64,000 bases of DNA. Origin: Ichthyophthirius multifiliis. Lineage: Eukaryota > Ciliophora > Oligohymenophorea > Hymenostomatida. A program made the position numbers and the translations under genes. The stretch spans positions 34,989-98,988 of the forward strand of contig NW_004086097.1 in assembly GCF_000220395.1 (NCBI RefSeq). Direction: 5' to 3'. This document shows positions 11,708 through 24,779 of this stretch, one piece after another; the stretch's first letter is position 1, and each line of letters begins with the position of its first letter. The notes under the pieces were generated by a model, which did no database searches, was not told the origin of the DNA, and saw nothing but the letters and a program-made list of their open reading frames with translations.

Positions 11708-14412
11708 TTTGTTTTAAAAATTATTATATATATTACCTTTTTATGTCTTCTTCTTTTTTTAAATTATTTTCGATAATATTCTCCACGTTTAATTCTTAAA
11801 TATATTTTATCGCTCCTTAAAATTAAGTATATGTATAAAGAAATCCAGAATCCATTTACGTATATTTTTATACCAGCATTGTTTAAATAAAGCTTTTTTT
11901 ATGATTTAAAAATATATATAGAGATGTTTAAAAAAAAAGACTTAAAATTCGAAATTAATTTATCTGCTTATGATCTTAATAATATATTAATTAAAATAGG
12001 TGTAGTATCATCTGCTCCTGCATTTTTTCCGTTTATAACAAATAAAATTGCTTCTATTTCCAAAAATAATTTCTAAATAAATTTCATTTTATCTATATGA
12101 GATTCTTATTTATCTAAATTTTATAAATCTATTTATATTTTAAAATAAATAACATTTTTGTTAGTACTTTGAGATAATTTATCCCAGAAATAACTCCCTT
12201 TTTCATATTTTTCTATCTCTTAATAAACATAACTCATATAGCTATATTTCTTAGCTTATTCTATAAACTTAATATCAAATTCAGTATTATTCTAAGGCAT
12301 ACAACTACATTTTATATTATTATTATTATTTTTAATAAAAAAAAGTAAAATATCAAAAAAGATTAAATAAATTTACTTATTATTAAAATATTTGGACATG
12401 TATTTTTCCAATTCTCTTAAAATATCTTGTTTTTCTTAAGAATTATATTTACTAAATTTTTCATCATTACCTAAAATATTATTTATAAGATCCAAATATT
12501 ATTCAAAAAGTTTATTAAAACTACCAAAAATTATATATAATTTATAAAAACTAAAAAAAATACATTTCAATATTAGTTTAATTAACAAAACATTCTTTAA
12601 TCTCTTTTAAATTGCCCAAATATTTAAGAAAACTTAAAAAATAAAAAATTAAAACAAAAAAAATTAATAATTTACTCCTAAATATTCTAACATAAAGTTC
12701 CTCCGTTATTACACAATTATAAGTTTAAATTTTAATTTTTTTCAAATAAATTAAATTTTCCATTAATAAATTATATTTCCAAAAAAACATTTTATTTATT
12801 AATAAAATTGATAATATTTTAATGCAAATTAAGTTAAAAGACAATTTTTTATTCATCTTCGATATCTTTAATAATGCTTCTGATAATATTTCTTTATTAA
12901 AAAAATCGGACTTAATCATTTTTTATTATACCGCAAATTTCTTTAAACTTCTTACTGCTTTTGCTTTCTAATTCTAAAAGAATTTCCTAAAATTAATTTT
13001 ATTTTTATTTTTCACTCATCTTTTACAAAAAATTAGTAATATAACCCAAAAAACACTAAAATGAAATTTATTCGTCTTATCCATAATTCAAATTATTAAT
13101 ATTTTCAAAATTAAGAATATGTGAAAACTTTTAGCTTTTTTTATAATAATCTATTATTTTTTCAAAACTATAAAACTCACTATTATTAAACTTTTATTAT
13201 TCTTAAAAATCATCAATAGTAAGCAAAAACTGTAATATTTTTTGAAAAAGATTTGTTTCGAAAGATAACTTATCATCCAAACACAAATATTTATATAAAT
13301 AACTTTTTTAATTTTTATGATTATTTTTACTTTCCCATACAAAAAAATAATTTTTTTCTATTAATTATTAATTTTTAAATGTATTGTCTTAAACTATTGT
13401 AATAATCTATTTTATTTTATTGATAATTAAATAATATTTAATTTTTTTTACATTTAACATTCATTTTTAATATTCGAAAAATCTTCAAAGAACATAATAT
13501 TGTTAGTATTAGAAACTAAATACAATATATTTTTTAAATCATTTACTGAAAAAGTAAAAGTTTAGAAATCTCTTATTACGCAAGTTTTTTATAGACTTTA
13601 TTTTAAAATAAGCTTAACTTTATCTTCGTTTCCAAAACACACTTTTTCATAAAAATCTTCAGTTTAATTCTCATATTTTTAGACTAAAAAATTTAATTAA
13701 TTTTATGGAAATTCTTCATCTGAAAAGCTCTTTTATTACATAATTTTTTAAAAAATACTTGAAATTAAATTAAAGTTTATATTAAAAATTTTCACATCTT
13801 TACTTTATATTTAATTCCTTTAATTTTATAAAATCATTTCTCCAAAAATAAATCCATTAAATAAAAATTAATATAATTTTTCTTTAATTATCTTCGTTAT
13901 ATTATTATTCTAATCTTAAAATTTATTCCTTATACAAATTTTTAACATACAGCATATTATTTTTATTTCATTTGGAATATAATTAACACTTTCTAATATT
14001 ACTTTTAATAACTTTTACACTAATTCGCTTACTACAAATAACTTTTCATCAACAATTTCTTAAACTTCATTTATTTCTTGTTCATTTATTTATTTATTAT
14101 ATTTATTTTCTAGCTTTATCTTCAATAAACTCCTCAATTTAGTACCCTAATCTAAGTTCAAACCTAATTATTAGTAAGTTTTATTCTAATTACCTTTCTT
14201 TTTAAATCTATCTTCTTCATAAATTTTAAAAATATCGATTTATAAACACTCTTAATAATTCATAATATTTTCAAGTGTTTCTTTTAGCAATTTATTAATA
14301 AAAATTTAACAATTAATATTATTTGGAAATGTGAAAATAGTTTTTGTGCTTAAATTTTAATTTTCGAAAATATTTTCGGCATATTATTATTTTTCTATTT
14401 CTTTCTTTTTTT

Positions 14413-14462
<50 letters not shown>

Positions 14463-15030
14463 TACATATATATTTTATTAATTTTTACCTATATTAAATA
14501 TCCTTAAAGTAAAAATATTGGATGTGCATACTTGTTTTATATCAATATGTTTTCGTAAAAAATATTGTTTATGCTTTACAAAAAACCCTCATTCTCTAAT
14601 TGAAAGTTTTTCTCAGAATTTTATATTATTTAACCTAAAAATATTGGATATCGTATTATCTTTTTTAATATTAATTTTATTTATTCATATTTCTTGCACA
14701 TTATTTCTGATTTATCTTAAGTATTTACATTTATATTTATTTTTGGATTTATTTAAATGTATTCATCGATTAACATACTATCTTTTAGTCGTTACTTTTG
14801 TAAATAAGTATAATTTAATATGCTTTTTATATACTAATGTTATAAATTTCTTAATTCATTTAAATTTTATTTTTTTTAATCATTTTCTATTTTTTTTATA
14901 AGTTATCTATAAAAGGAATTAATTATATATTTTTTACCATAACTTAAGTATGCATAATTTTATTTCTATGTCTATTAAAATTTTGACCATTATAGCATTA
15001 TTTTTAATTATTCTTCATCATTGGTTTCAT
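11577..15030 (-). CDS. GAPVD1: RasGAP and VPS9 domain protein (GAPVD1/Gapex-5-like)
   Basis: Multi-exon gene with an N-terminal RasGAP-like region and a C-terminal VPS9 domain, the GAPVD1 architecture. VPS9 domains load GTP on Rab5-type GTPases on endosomes. VPS9 evidence: AGADDTTPILINILLR, then KLISNFNFIQTM, then FLYTYTQFQGAIKYIQEL, with an intron inside SNF|NFI. RasGAP evidence: YIPNEIKIICCMLKI followed by KLYQFLFNGFIFGEMIL, matching the region after the RasGAP arginine finger; I could not confirm that finger. Introns include one carrying a long (TA) run (about 14405-14488), one just upstream of CMPQNNTEFD, and a last one before RFQQYHQDY that leads to TGA at 11577. The 5' end is the least certain part; ATG 15030 (MKPMMKNNQ) is a candidate, and the central part near 13.1-13.3 kb may hide more introns. 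Confidence 0.75.
11663..11701. repeat. (TA)n microsatellite inside the last intron of the RasGAP-VPS9 gene
   Basis: About 38 bases of TA dinucleotides, within the A/T-rich intron that separates the VPS9 exon from the short terminal exon. Confidence 0.85.
14416..14473. repeat. (TA)n microsatellite inside an intron of the RasGAP-VPS9 gene
   Basis: TA run of nearly 60 bases with a few C interruptions, within the intron whose minus-strand donor is GTAAAAATTAATA at about 14488. Confidence 0.85.
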
Positions 15031-15442
15031 CTGTATTATTTGAGTTTTAATTTTACATTTATTTAATTATCTATTGCTTATTAACTTATAAAAAAAATAA
15101 AAAATATTCTTATTAAGTAAAGATTTATTGATAGATTTTACTTTAGAATTTTAAATAATCACAAAATTAATTATATTTATAATATTCTTTATTAACTCAT
15201 ATAAATTAATATTTTAATATTAAATAACAAATTATTTATTAAAAATATTATTCTACAATGGTTTATTATTATATATTTTCAACTTTTTAATTAAATTTAT
15301 AAAGAATTAAATAAATATTAAAGAAAACTTTAATAAATTATAATAAATTATTATTTGTTTATATAATTGTAAATTATATAACTAAAAAAATAAATAATAT
15401 TATAAATTTATTTTCAAATAAGTTTAATTATAACAAATTTAA
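15031..15442. other. A/T-rich divergent promoter region
   Basis: About 410 bases between the probable start of the RasGAP-VPS9 gene (-) and the ankyrin gene (+). It is almost pure A/T and no gene was seen. Confidence 0.45.
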
Positions 15443-18400
15443 ATGAATGATAAGAGACTATAAACTTTATCAAGTTAATATTATGTAAGAAAAATATATT
15501 TTCCTTAAGCACAATCAAAATTACTTAATGTATAAATTTTATATTGATATCTTATTTATTTATTTTTTTCAATAAAAAAATAAACATATAAAAATTAAGG
15601 ATAGCAAATAAATATTTTTATAACAAACTAAATTACTTTAAGATAATTCAAAGTTTTTATATTATTCTTATAATTAATAATATTCTGCAAATAATTAAAC
15701 TTAATAAGAATCATTATTATAAAAGAATTTAAATTTTGATTTTAATTAATAAATTAATTTGAATAAAATAAATATAAAAAGTTATTAAATCAACTAATTA
15801 TTTAGTCCGAATATATAAAAAAGAAAGTAATAAATAAAAGCTAAAAAAAAAATATAGTCTAAAGTTGTTCTCATGAAAAATTAATAAGTAAAGAAAAAAA
15901 AAATTAGCCATAAAAACTGGAAACAATATCATGAAAATAATAAATAGTTAAGATTTTTTAAAAAAATAAACTTAATAAAATGAGAAAATCAAGGAAATAA
16001 AATAAAATAAAATTATTGAAAATAATAACTAAAAAGAATAAATTTTATTGTATTCTTCAAATAAGGATAACTAAAATACTGATAATTTTTATAAAAAATT
16101 AGAAAATATACCTCTTTTTTTTAAATCAGATTAAAATGAGATTAAACAATTTTATACGGAAAGAAGGTAAATAGAATAAATTTCTACAGATAATTTAAAT
16201 AAAAAAAAACTAAGAAAAACAAATTCTGACTAAATAATATTGAATTATTAATAAATAAACAATAATAATAGTTAATCTTCATTTTTATAATCGAAAATAT
16301 ATTTTGATAAAAATAAAAAATGCAAAAATTATTCTTAATTAAATTTAAAACATAACCGTTCGAAAGTATAAACACTCCAAATACTAAATCCAAAATAACT
16401 AAAACAAATATAAAATATAAGTAAATATATTAAATATAAAAATCTTTAAACGAAAAGCTTATACATTTAAACAAGTGAAAAGTTGAAGGAAATATATGGA
16501 AAAGAAGATGATTAAAAAAACTTTATTTTTTATAAAAGTAATAGTTTTAGGAAAAGATTATAACAATTAAATATAGAAACATAGTAAAATAACGATTAAA
16601 ATTAAATTAATAATAAGAATTTTTAATTGAACATTTAAGATAAATTAATTTCTTAAAATTAAGTAAAAGGTAGATGTAATTCGATTCTAATTGTTAACAA
16701 AATATAATAATGGATTAAAAAAAGGCATCTTATATAAAAGGAATAGGCCTTTTTAAAAGAGCAAAACAATAAACTTTTAAAAGACACAAATATTAAAAAG
16801 TTTAATTTTATTTAAATAAATAATAATAATAATAATATTTATATAAAAAAAAATATATATATATACTTTTATAAAAAATAGAATATTTACTTCTTTAATC
16901 TCGTTAGATATGCATGCTACAAAAACCAAATTAGAAAATATTTAATCTGATAAGAATATTATTTTAACAATAAACATATTTCCTCCTTTATAAAATAATA
17001 ATCATAGAACATAAGAAACGCGCTCATATAAATTTTAAATAGAATAATTATTCGGGAAATAAAGAGTTATTAAAAAATAAAGTATTTATAATACATATTC
17101 AAATAATAAAATACAATAAATGTCTAATGTTTAAGTAGAAAATAATTTTAATTAATAATCTTAAAAAAAAAAAAAAAAAAAATTTCTTTTTGATTACAAA
17201 TCAAAAAACTAATGCAGTATTGCCTAATAATATATAATTTAATATTTAGAAAAACCAAAATATGAAAAATATTATAAGTTTTAATTATTTTATAAAAATA
17301 AAAAAATAAAAAAAAAAAGTTTTTAAGATCGATTTTTTAAAACTAAAAACAGAATAAAAAAAGTAAATACAGAACTATATTTCTAGAATTAATTACTTCC
17401 TTTGAATTTTTAATTTGAAACATATGAACATATATTATAAATTTAATAAAAAGAATTTAAATATATTGATAAATAAACATATGAAAGCCAAGAATTGATT
17501 TATTTTTCTTAATATGATTACAATTTATTTCATAAAAGCGAGTTTGTCTATGATGAAGATTAATATAAGTAATTTAAATTAGAAAACTATATATAAATTA
17601 TTAAAGGAGATCACTATAAAAATTAAACAATTTTAAATTAAAATCAAAAAGTAATTGTTAGTACTATTCCAATAGTAGAAATATAAAATATAATAAATCC
17701 TTATAAATAAATATAAAAATCAAAAAAAATAATAAAATAATTTCTAAATAAAATTCCTATTTGTATATATTTTTAAATTAAAAAAAAAAATAACAATTTA
17801 TATAAAAGAAAATAGATATATATCAATTGATAAATAAATTCATAAGCTTGATTAAAAATCTTAAAAATTAGTCCTATAAGCATTTTTTTAAAATTATTAA
17901 CATATTTGTTAATCTTTTTTTGAAAGTTAAGAAGTTCTAATTAATCCTTTTGATTATGAAGATAAAGAGTTTTAACCTTTTTATATTTAAATAAGTCCTT
18001 TACATTTCAATCATGATAAAACTAAAAAAACTAGTTCGACAATTTATTTATCTAGATTAATATCAAAAATCGATATTTTTAATAGATTAGATTCAATAAA
18101 TATAAATTCTAATTAATATTTAAATGAAAATGATGACGAGTAAAAAAAGATAATTTTTTTTTAAAATTAAATATAAATAAAAGAAACGATTTAACTATTG
18201 GTTTAAAATATTCTCCCTTATAAACAATATAATTATCTTAAGATATTGGATAAAAAGTTAAATTATATATATATATATAAGAAATTTATATATAAAATAT
18301 TAAATATATTATAAGAATGAAGAAAAACATTTATCAATTAAATTCGATAATAGTCCTCAGAGTTTGAGAAACAAATTATATACAACTTTTGAAAAAAATC

Positions 18401-19018
18401 ATATAGTTAACGATTCACCATTTTCTAAATAATACTTAATAACTAAAAAAATGAGTAAAATTAATAATTTAAGCATACAAAATAATAAAAACTACAAAAA
18501 CTATATTAGTTTAGTAAATTTTATTCTAATATTTTTATTTTTTTAGTTGTTTTTTAAAAAAATAAGAATTAAATAAATAATTTAGTATTTTAGGCTATTA
18601 AAAACAATGATATTTAAAAAGTGTTCTTTAAATTTATTTATTCTTTTTTTTTAAAAAAAAAAAAATTAAAATAAAAAAGGTAGTAGAATTATTCGATTAT
18701 TATGGAAATAATATTTAAATTGAAAATAGAGATTAAGAAGGAAATACTTTTCTAATAATAGCAGCAATAGTAGGAAATAAAGAAATAATTTAATTATTAA
18801 TATAGAAGGGATCTAAAGTAAATGCAAGAAATGTAAATTTAGATAATAAATATTAAATATTAAATTTTTTATTTTCTAAGTTTAATGGAGATACAGCTTT
18901 ACATAAATCTATTTATTATTCTTGTTATTAAGTATCAGATATTTTAATATAAGCAGGAGCGAAATAAAATGTTTTAAATAAATAAGGTTTATCAGCATGG
19001 GAATAAAAAAAAAATTGA
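15443..19018 (+). CDS. Large Gln/Asn/Lys-rich protein with C-terminal ankyrin repeats
   Basis: Multi-exon gene starting at ATG 15443 (MNDKRLQTLSSQYYVRK). Exon 1 (15443-15529) is followed by a 70-nt intron, then a long polar region of over 700 codons without recognised domains. The last two exons encode ankyrin repeats: NNLVFQAIKNNDIQKVVEL, then NRDQEGNTFLIIAAIVGNKE, then LLIQKGSKVNARN, then NGDTALHKSIYY, then LIQAGAKQNVLNKQG, ending in TGA at 19016-19018. Ankyrin repeats bind other proteins; the partner is unknown. Other introns seen: 16800-16881 and two between 18.5 and 18.7 kb. The reading frame changes by one base at a run of ten A (15894-15903) with no good intron there, which may be a sequencing or assembly error. 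Confidence is high for ankyrin and gene status, lower for each exon edge. Confidence 0.7.
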
Positions 19019-19500
19019 TAAAAATAGAAAATTATTTAATTAATTAAAATAATATTAAATTAATATATTATTAAAATACGTATAATTAATATAAACATAA
19101 TTTATTGTATAAAAATAAGCTTGATATGTTAATATTAAAGATAATTTAATAATATCTGTAATATCAATATTGAATAAATAAAAGATTAATTATATAATAT
19201 TAATTCCATATTAAATAAAATTAATATATCTCATTAAAAAGTTTACAAAAATTTATATAAATTCAACTATTGACAATTTATAATTTAACATATTATTCTA
19301 TTTTAAATATATGTTAGGCACATATTTTTAAATTATATATATAATGTTTTATTATATATCTAATTATATATATTAATTATTGATTATAAATAACTCTATA
19401 TTAAAAATCATTTATTATATAATTCAAACAAAAAATAATTCATGCATTTTAATAAAATAATATAATTTTAAAATTAATTATATACAATTTTTACAGTTTC
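19019..19500. other. A/T-rich region between convergent genes
   Basis: About 480 bases lying between the stop of the ankyrin gene (+) and the stop of the PH-kinase (-). No coding signal was seen. Confidence 0.5.
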
Positions 19501-21508
19501 TCAAAATACGTTTTCCTAAATATTATTATAATATGTATTATATTTAAATTTTACATTTTTATTTTCAATGCGTATAGAGTTTTGTTTATTTTCTATTTCT
19601 TCTTTAACTTCTTCTAATTTTTTACTATTTTCTTATTTTTCAATAATAAATTTTCCAAATTACTAATTATTATTATTTAAAGAATCATCAGTTTACGATT
19701 ATTTTTTAGAGTTAATGCTTTCATTTCTAAACTAAAATTCTTATTTATATTAAAGTTAATTTTAAACAATTTAACATGATTCTTTTTAACTAAACTACCT
19801 ATTTATTTACTCATTAGATATATTCTAATTTTTAAATTTACAAAATTCAGGGATTTAAATCTCAAATGGTAAATCTTAACTAGACTATTCAAGTCCATCT
19901 AAATCATCTAAAATATGTTAATCTTCATTAAAAAATTCATGTTTTAAAGCATCTTAAGGCGAAATACGCTTTTTACAATCTTTTTAAAGCATTTTTTAAA
20001 GTAAATCAAACGTATTTTCCGAAAGAAATTTATAAAAATCTTAATCAAAATTAATTTCGCATTTCTTGTTTAATTCAAGCACTTCATCAAAGCTTTTTCC
20101 TTAAAAGATTGATTTATTAAAAAGTCTTAAATAAAAAAATTAACATTTTTAGAAGCGAAAAAAAAAAAAAAAAAGTTTACAAAAGATGAAAAATAACTCC
20201 TATACTAAAAACATCACAAATAATAGAAATCTATGAATTTTCTATATAATCAAGTATTTCAGGTGCACAATATCCCGGAGTTCCACATTTAGTGAATAAA
20301 TAGGGAACACAGTAACTAAAATCAGCTAAACCATAGTCAACAAAAACCAAATTATCTAAAGAGTCTTTTTCTTTAAAAATAATATTTTCTGGCTTTAAAT
20401 CTCTGTGGATTACATTATTTTTTTCTTAGTGTATTAAAGCATTTAAAAGCTATTTCATTAGGTTGCGTATTTTTGATTTTGTAAATTATATTTTATTTAT
20501 TTTTAATTCGTAATATAAAGAATTTCCTTCTAATAATTCCATTACTATATAATAACATTAATCAGAGTCATAACATTCTATAAAATTTATTATGTTTTAG
20601 TGATTTTATAAGGTTTTCATTATTTATATTTCTTTTTGTAGTGCTTATAATTATGACTTAATTTTTTTTTTTTTTATTAAATTAATATTTTTATAATATT
20701 TTATATTATAAATCAATTAATATTATTATTATTATTATTATTATTATATCTTATTTATAATTATAAATATTGTTTAAATTATTTTAATATTTTAATATCT
20801 TATTTAAAAATAACTTATGCCAAATTTTTTATTCAAAAAAATAATTTATTTTAAATTAAAATTTAATTTTTTCTTTAAATAAATCATATTTCAATTATTT
20901 ATAGAATAAATAATAGAATTGAATAACATATTTTAAAGAAAGAAAATATAAATAAATTAAATATTAAAATCAAAAAAAAAAATATACTTCAGAGTTCTTC
21001 ATAAGCATTAATTTGACTTTATAAAAGCATTTAATGGCAACTTTTTAGCAGCAATTTTTATTTACGCCTCTGAAAACCTAACAAAAAATAAAAATAAAAT
21101 TAAAACACTTGTTAATTTTAATAAAAAAAATACTTATCCATAATTTCCCTAACCAATTTTAGAAATAATTACATATTCATCATTAAAATTTCTTTACCAG
21201 ACATGTTTTTAGAAATGCTATTTCAGTTGGTTAATAACTAAGCTACTGGCTAAAAAGTTATATTCCTTTTTTTATCCTACTTCATTGCCTCGAACTTTTT
21301 TAACAATTTTAAATCCTTCATATTCTAAATTTTTAGAATTTTTGCTAGGTTTCCATTATATATATTCATCTTCAAGAATTTCTATAATTTTAAGAGGAAT
21401 TTTATCAAAAGCTTTTAAAGTCAAAATAATTTTATTTTTTCTGCATAGGCATGCAAGTGTTAATTTAAAAACAATTTCTGCCTAATTATTTAGCAATGAA
21501 TTTTACAT
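19501..21508 (-). CDS. Ser/Thr protein kinase with N-terminal PH-like region (CAMK-like), DYG variant
   Basis: A protein kinase with about 150 residues in front of the catalytic domain that resemble a PH-like fold (IILTLKAFDKIPLKIIEIL, then YIQWKPS). The start is ATG 21508. Kinase motifs in order: glycine loop IGQGNYGQVF (split by an intron after GQ), VAIK lysine, the catalytic loop VIHRDLKPEN, then VFVDYGLADF where DFG is DYG, then CGTPGYCAPEIL, and KRISPQDALKHEFF closing the domain. It appears catalytically complete because the Lys and both Asp are present. A polar, coiled-coil-like tail follows to TGA at 19501. Introns include one of about 320 nt (20665-20990) holding a (TTA)n run and a short one near 20150 with a poly-A tract. 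No EF-hands were seen, so it is not a CDPK. Substrates are unknown. Confidence 0.88.
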
Positions 21509-22739
21509 TTCGAATAATCGAAATCTTAAACTTAATTTTCTTTTTAAGTTTTAGATTAGACTGTTTTGCTTTTATTTTTATTCTTTCTTAAAATATTCAT
21601 GTTATTTTAGTATAATAATTTTTTTAATATAAATATTTTAGATTTTAATATTTTTATATTTTAATGAATTATATATTAATTATATTATATAATTAAAAAT
21701 AATATTATGATTTATTTTACTCCTTATCATATATATTATAACTTTCTTAATGTTTTATTAATGTATTTGATTTTTGAATAAATCTTTAATTTATTAAATT
21801 AAAATTATTTTTGATTAATATAATCAAGTATAATTTTATGGTTACATACAAAATATAGAAATTATAATTAGTATTTTAAGTATAATATTTACTATTCATC
21901 ATATTTATTATTTATACTTTTTTAATTAATTAATTTGAAAAGATATTAATAAAAATTGTTATTAAAAATTAAAAAAAATATTTTTTGTTTATATTTTTAT
22001 TTAAGTAAATATTATATATATTATCCAAATTTTATTTATATTTTTTATAAATAAAATTAATCTATATTATAAAAGTAAAATAAAAAGTATAAAATTAATT
22101 AATATATTTTAAATTATATAATAATTTTAATTTTTTCAAGTAAAAATTCGATTAAAAATGATATTTAAAAAAAATTAATAATAATTTTTTTATTTAAAAT
22201 ATACTATAAGTTTTAAACAAAAAATTTAAAAATATTCTCATATTATTCTAGTTTTCGCATTAAGCTTTATAACAATATACAAATCGAAAAAATTAGACAT
22301 AAATATAATAAATTAATAATAATTTATAAATAAAAAAACAAAAATATAATCAGAATTTAAATTTTTTATTCATAAAAATTATACTTAAATATAATAATTT
22401 TGAATTTATTTATATCATTTTAATTAAATTATAAATCAAACATTGTTATAAATATAATATATTATAATAGCTATAAAAATTATAAATAAAAATAAATTTT
22501 TTTATTTTAAAATATATTTTATATATTATAAAAATATTTTAAATGAAATATTAAAAAATTTATATTAAAGTTATATAATATTATTTAAAAAATTTAAATA
22601 TATTTTATATTTTATATAAATTATAAATAAAAGATTTTATTTATATTATTTTATAAAAATTAATTATTTTTATTAATATAAAATATCATTATTAATACTA
22701 TTATTTATTTATTATAATTTTTTTGTCAATCTTCAAAAA
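21509..22739. other. A/T-rich intergenic region
   Basis: About 1.2 kb of nearly pure A/T. No ORF with conserved content was found on either strand. Confidence 0.5.
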
Positions 22740-23230
22740 ATTCAAAAATATTAAATGATTTTACCTTTTAAAATAAAAAAAAAATAAAAAAATAAAATAT
22801 AAAATTTACTTTAGGCTTATCATATTTCGAGTGATAACATTTGTTTTTTACTTAACTTTATAATGCTTATTATTATTTTAAATATTTTTTTTATTGAGAG
22901 ATTTATTATTTATTTTGATAAGTTAAATTATTTTGTATTTCTTAAATAATTATATCTTATTTTTCTTTTATATTATTATTATGAATATTATTCTTATGAT
23001 TTTAATATTATTAAAGATTTAAATCATCTTAATTATATTTTAGTTTTCTTAATAAGAAATTTATTTTTTAGGAATATATTAATATTTTTGATATTTATTA
23101 AAATTTTATTATGAATAATTTTTATTATTAGTAAATTATTAGACTGGCTAATCATTATAAAGATGATTAAAAATATTATTTTTTTTATTATCATTTTTAT
23201 TATTATTATCATTTTTTATTATTATTATTA

Positions 23231-23270
<40 letters not shown>

Positions 23271-24247
23271 ATTTTTTTTATTTTCATAAAAAAATTGTTA
23301 ATTTTATTAAATATTAAATTTCACACTTTTTTTTTTATTATTCAAATCCACATATTTTTATTCATTTATTGATTTATTATTTTATTATTATAATTTTTAT
23401 TAAATTTTTATTTCCTTTTAATTTATATCTTCTTATTAATTTTAAATTATTTCATTTGATATTGCTTTTTGTTTCATATTTTATTAATTCTAAAGTTATA
23501 TATTATCCTTTATATTTTCTTTATTTATTTATATTTATTATAATTTTTTTTCATCTTTTATTGTTTCTTTTTTATTTATTTAAATCTAATTTTCAGTATC
23601 TTTTTTAATTTTGTAAAAATTATTTAAAAAAAAAATACTTATTTCTTATTTGTTTATTTTTTAAATTTGTTAAATTTATTGATTTTAATTTTCTTTATTT
23701 ATGTTGTCTTCATTATATGCTACTTCTTATTTTTCTAAATATATATATTTTGGTTTTTCTTTTTTTTGATAAGTATATTTCTTATATTATTTTTGATGTT
23801 TATTATTTAAATTAAATTAATTCTTTTGCTATCTATTATTTTACGCATTTTAAGTTTATTCATTATATTTATTATTAGTTTTTATATATTCTTGTTTTTA
23901 ATCTTTATTTTATTCGATTTATTGCGGAAAAGCTTAAACTTTTTATTCTATTATTTAAGGTATATCTTTCTCTTCATTTATTAATTATTTTTCTTCTTTA
24001 ATAAATTTTATAATAACAATAAATATATTTATTTATTTATTTTTTATTAAATTATACATTATTAAATCTATTATACTTCTTTTTTTTCTTCCTTTTTTAA
24101 TGGTGATTAATTTAATTCATAATCAGAATCTAAATCAACCCAATCTTTTTTTTTATAAAAAAAATAATTTATTTAACATATAAAATGCATATATAAGATA
24201 TTTTTTAATTTTAAATTATTTTTACTTATTTTCTTTGCTTTACTCAT
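22740..24247 (-). CDS. Gln/Asn-rich hypothetical protein
   Basis: I do not recognise this gene. ATG 24247 opens MSKAKKI; a GT-AG intron (about 24140-24225) joins to NWVDLDSDYELNQSPLKKEE, a clearly coding stretch. The minus strand then stays open for over 1 kb as Gln, Asn, Lys and Ile codons with TAA/TAG as Gln, including a poly-Asn/Gln run from the trinucleotide repeat at 23205-23270. The acidic-then-basic N-terminus recalls small RNA-binding or translation-related proteins, but no family motif is present, so I give no function. The 3' end is not settled: candidate coding reaches CYHSKYDKPK near 22.83 kb. Plus-strand ORFs in this stretch are long only because their Phe/Ile/Tyr codons mirror the same repeats. 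Confidence 0.45.
23205..23270. repeat. (ATT)n/(AAT)n trinucleotide repeat
   Basis: Long ATT repeat on the plus strand with a few C interruptions. On the minus strand it would encode poly-Asn or poly-Gln within the 22.7-24.2 kb gene. Confidence 0.85.
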
Positions 24248-24779
24248 TTTTATGTTTTTTTTTTATTGTTTATATTTTTTTAAAATTTTATATTAACTTT
24301 TTTGGTGTTTTAAATTTTTTTTTTTTAAATATTTGTTTAGAAAAGTTAATTATAATAAATTTAAAAAGGGAATAATTTTGTATAAATTTAGAATAATTCT
24401 TCTACTTTTTTATTCTTATAAATTAAAATATTAAATTATTTATTTTTAAAATTATCAAATATTTTATAGTATTTTTGAAGAATAAATTTTAAAATAAATA
24501 AAATTTACACTTTTTTAAATTTTAGACAATATTTATATAATTTTAATAATAAATAAAAAAGCAATAATTAAATAAATTATTAACTAATCTTATTTTTTAA
24601 TATACTTTAGAATTTATAATATTTAAAATATAATCTAACTGAAAATAATAATAAGTATTTAATTATTAAAAACATATATAAACATGAAAATGATTAAATA
24701 TATTGAAAGCCATAATTAATTAATTAATATTTTATTATAAATTGTTTATATAATTATATAGATTTTAATTCGATAATTA
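24248..24779. other. A/T-rich intergenic region
   Basis: About 530 bases between the Gln/Asn-rich gene and the transposase remnant. No gene seen. Confidence 0.45.

Noticed and set aside
14518-14901. Plus-strand 127-aa hydrophobic ORF that looks like a membrane protein
   Set aside because: Antisense to a minus-strand exon of the RasGAP-VPS9 gene. The hydrophobicity comes from T-rich complement of A-rich coding.
23163-23608. Two plus-strand ORFs with Tyr/Ile/Phe repeats
   Set aside because: Mirror image of a minus-strand poly-Asn/Gln repeat; low complexity.
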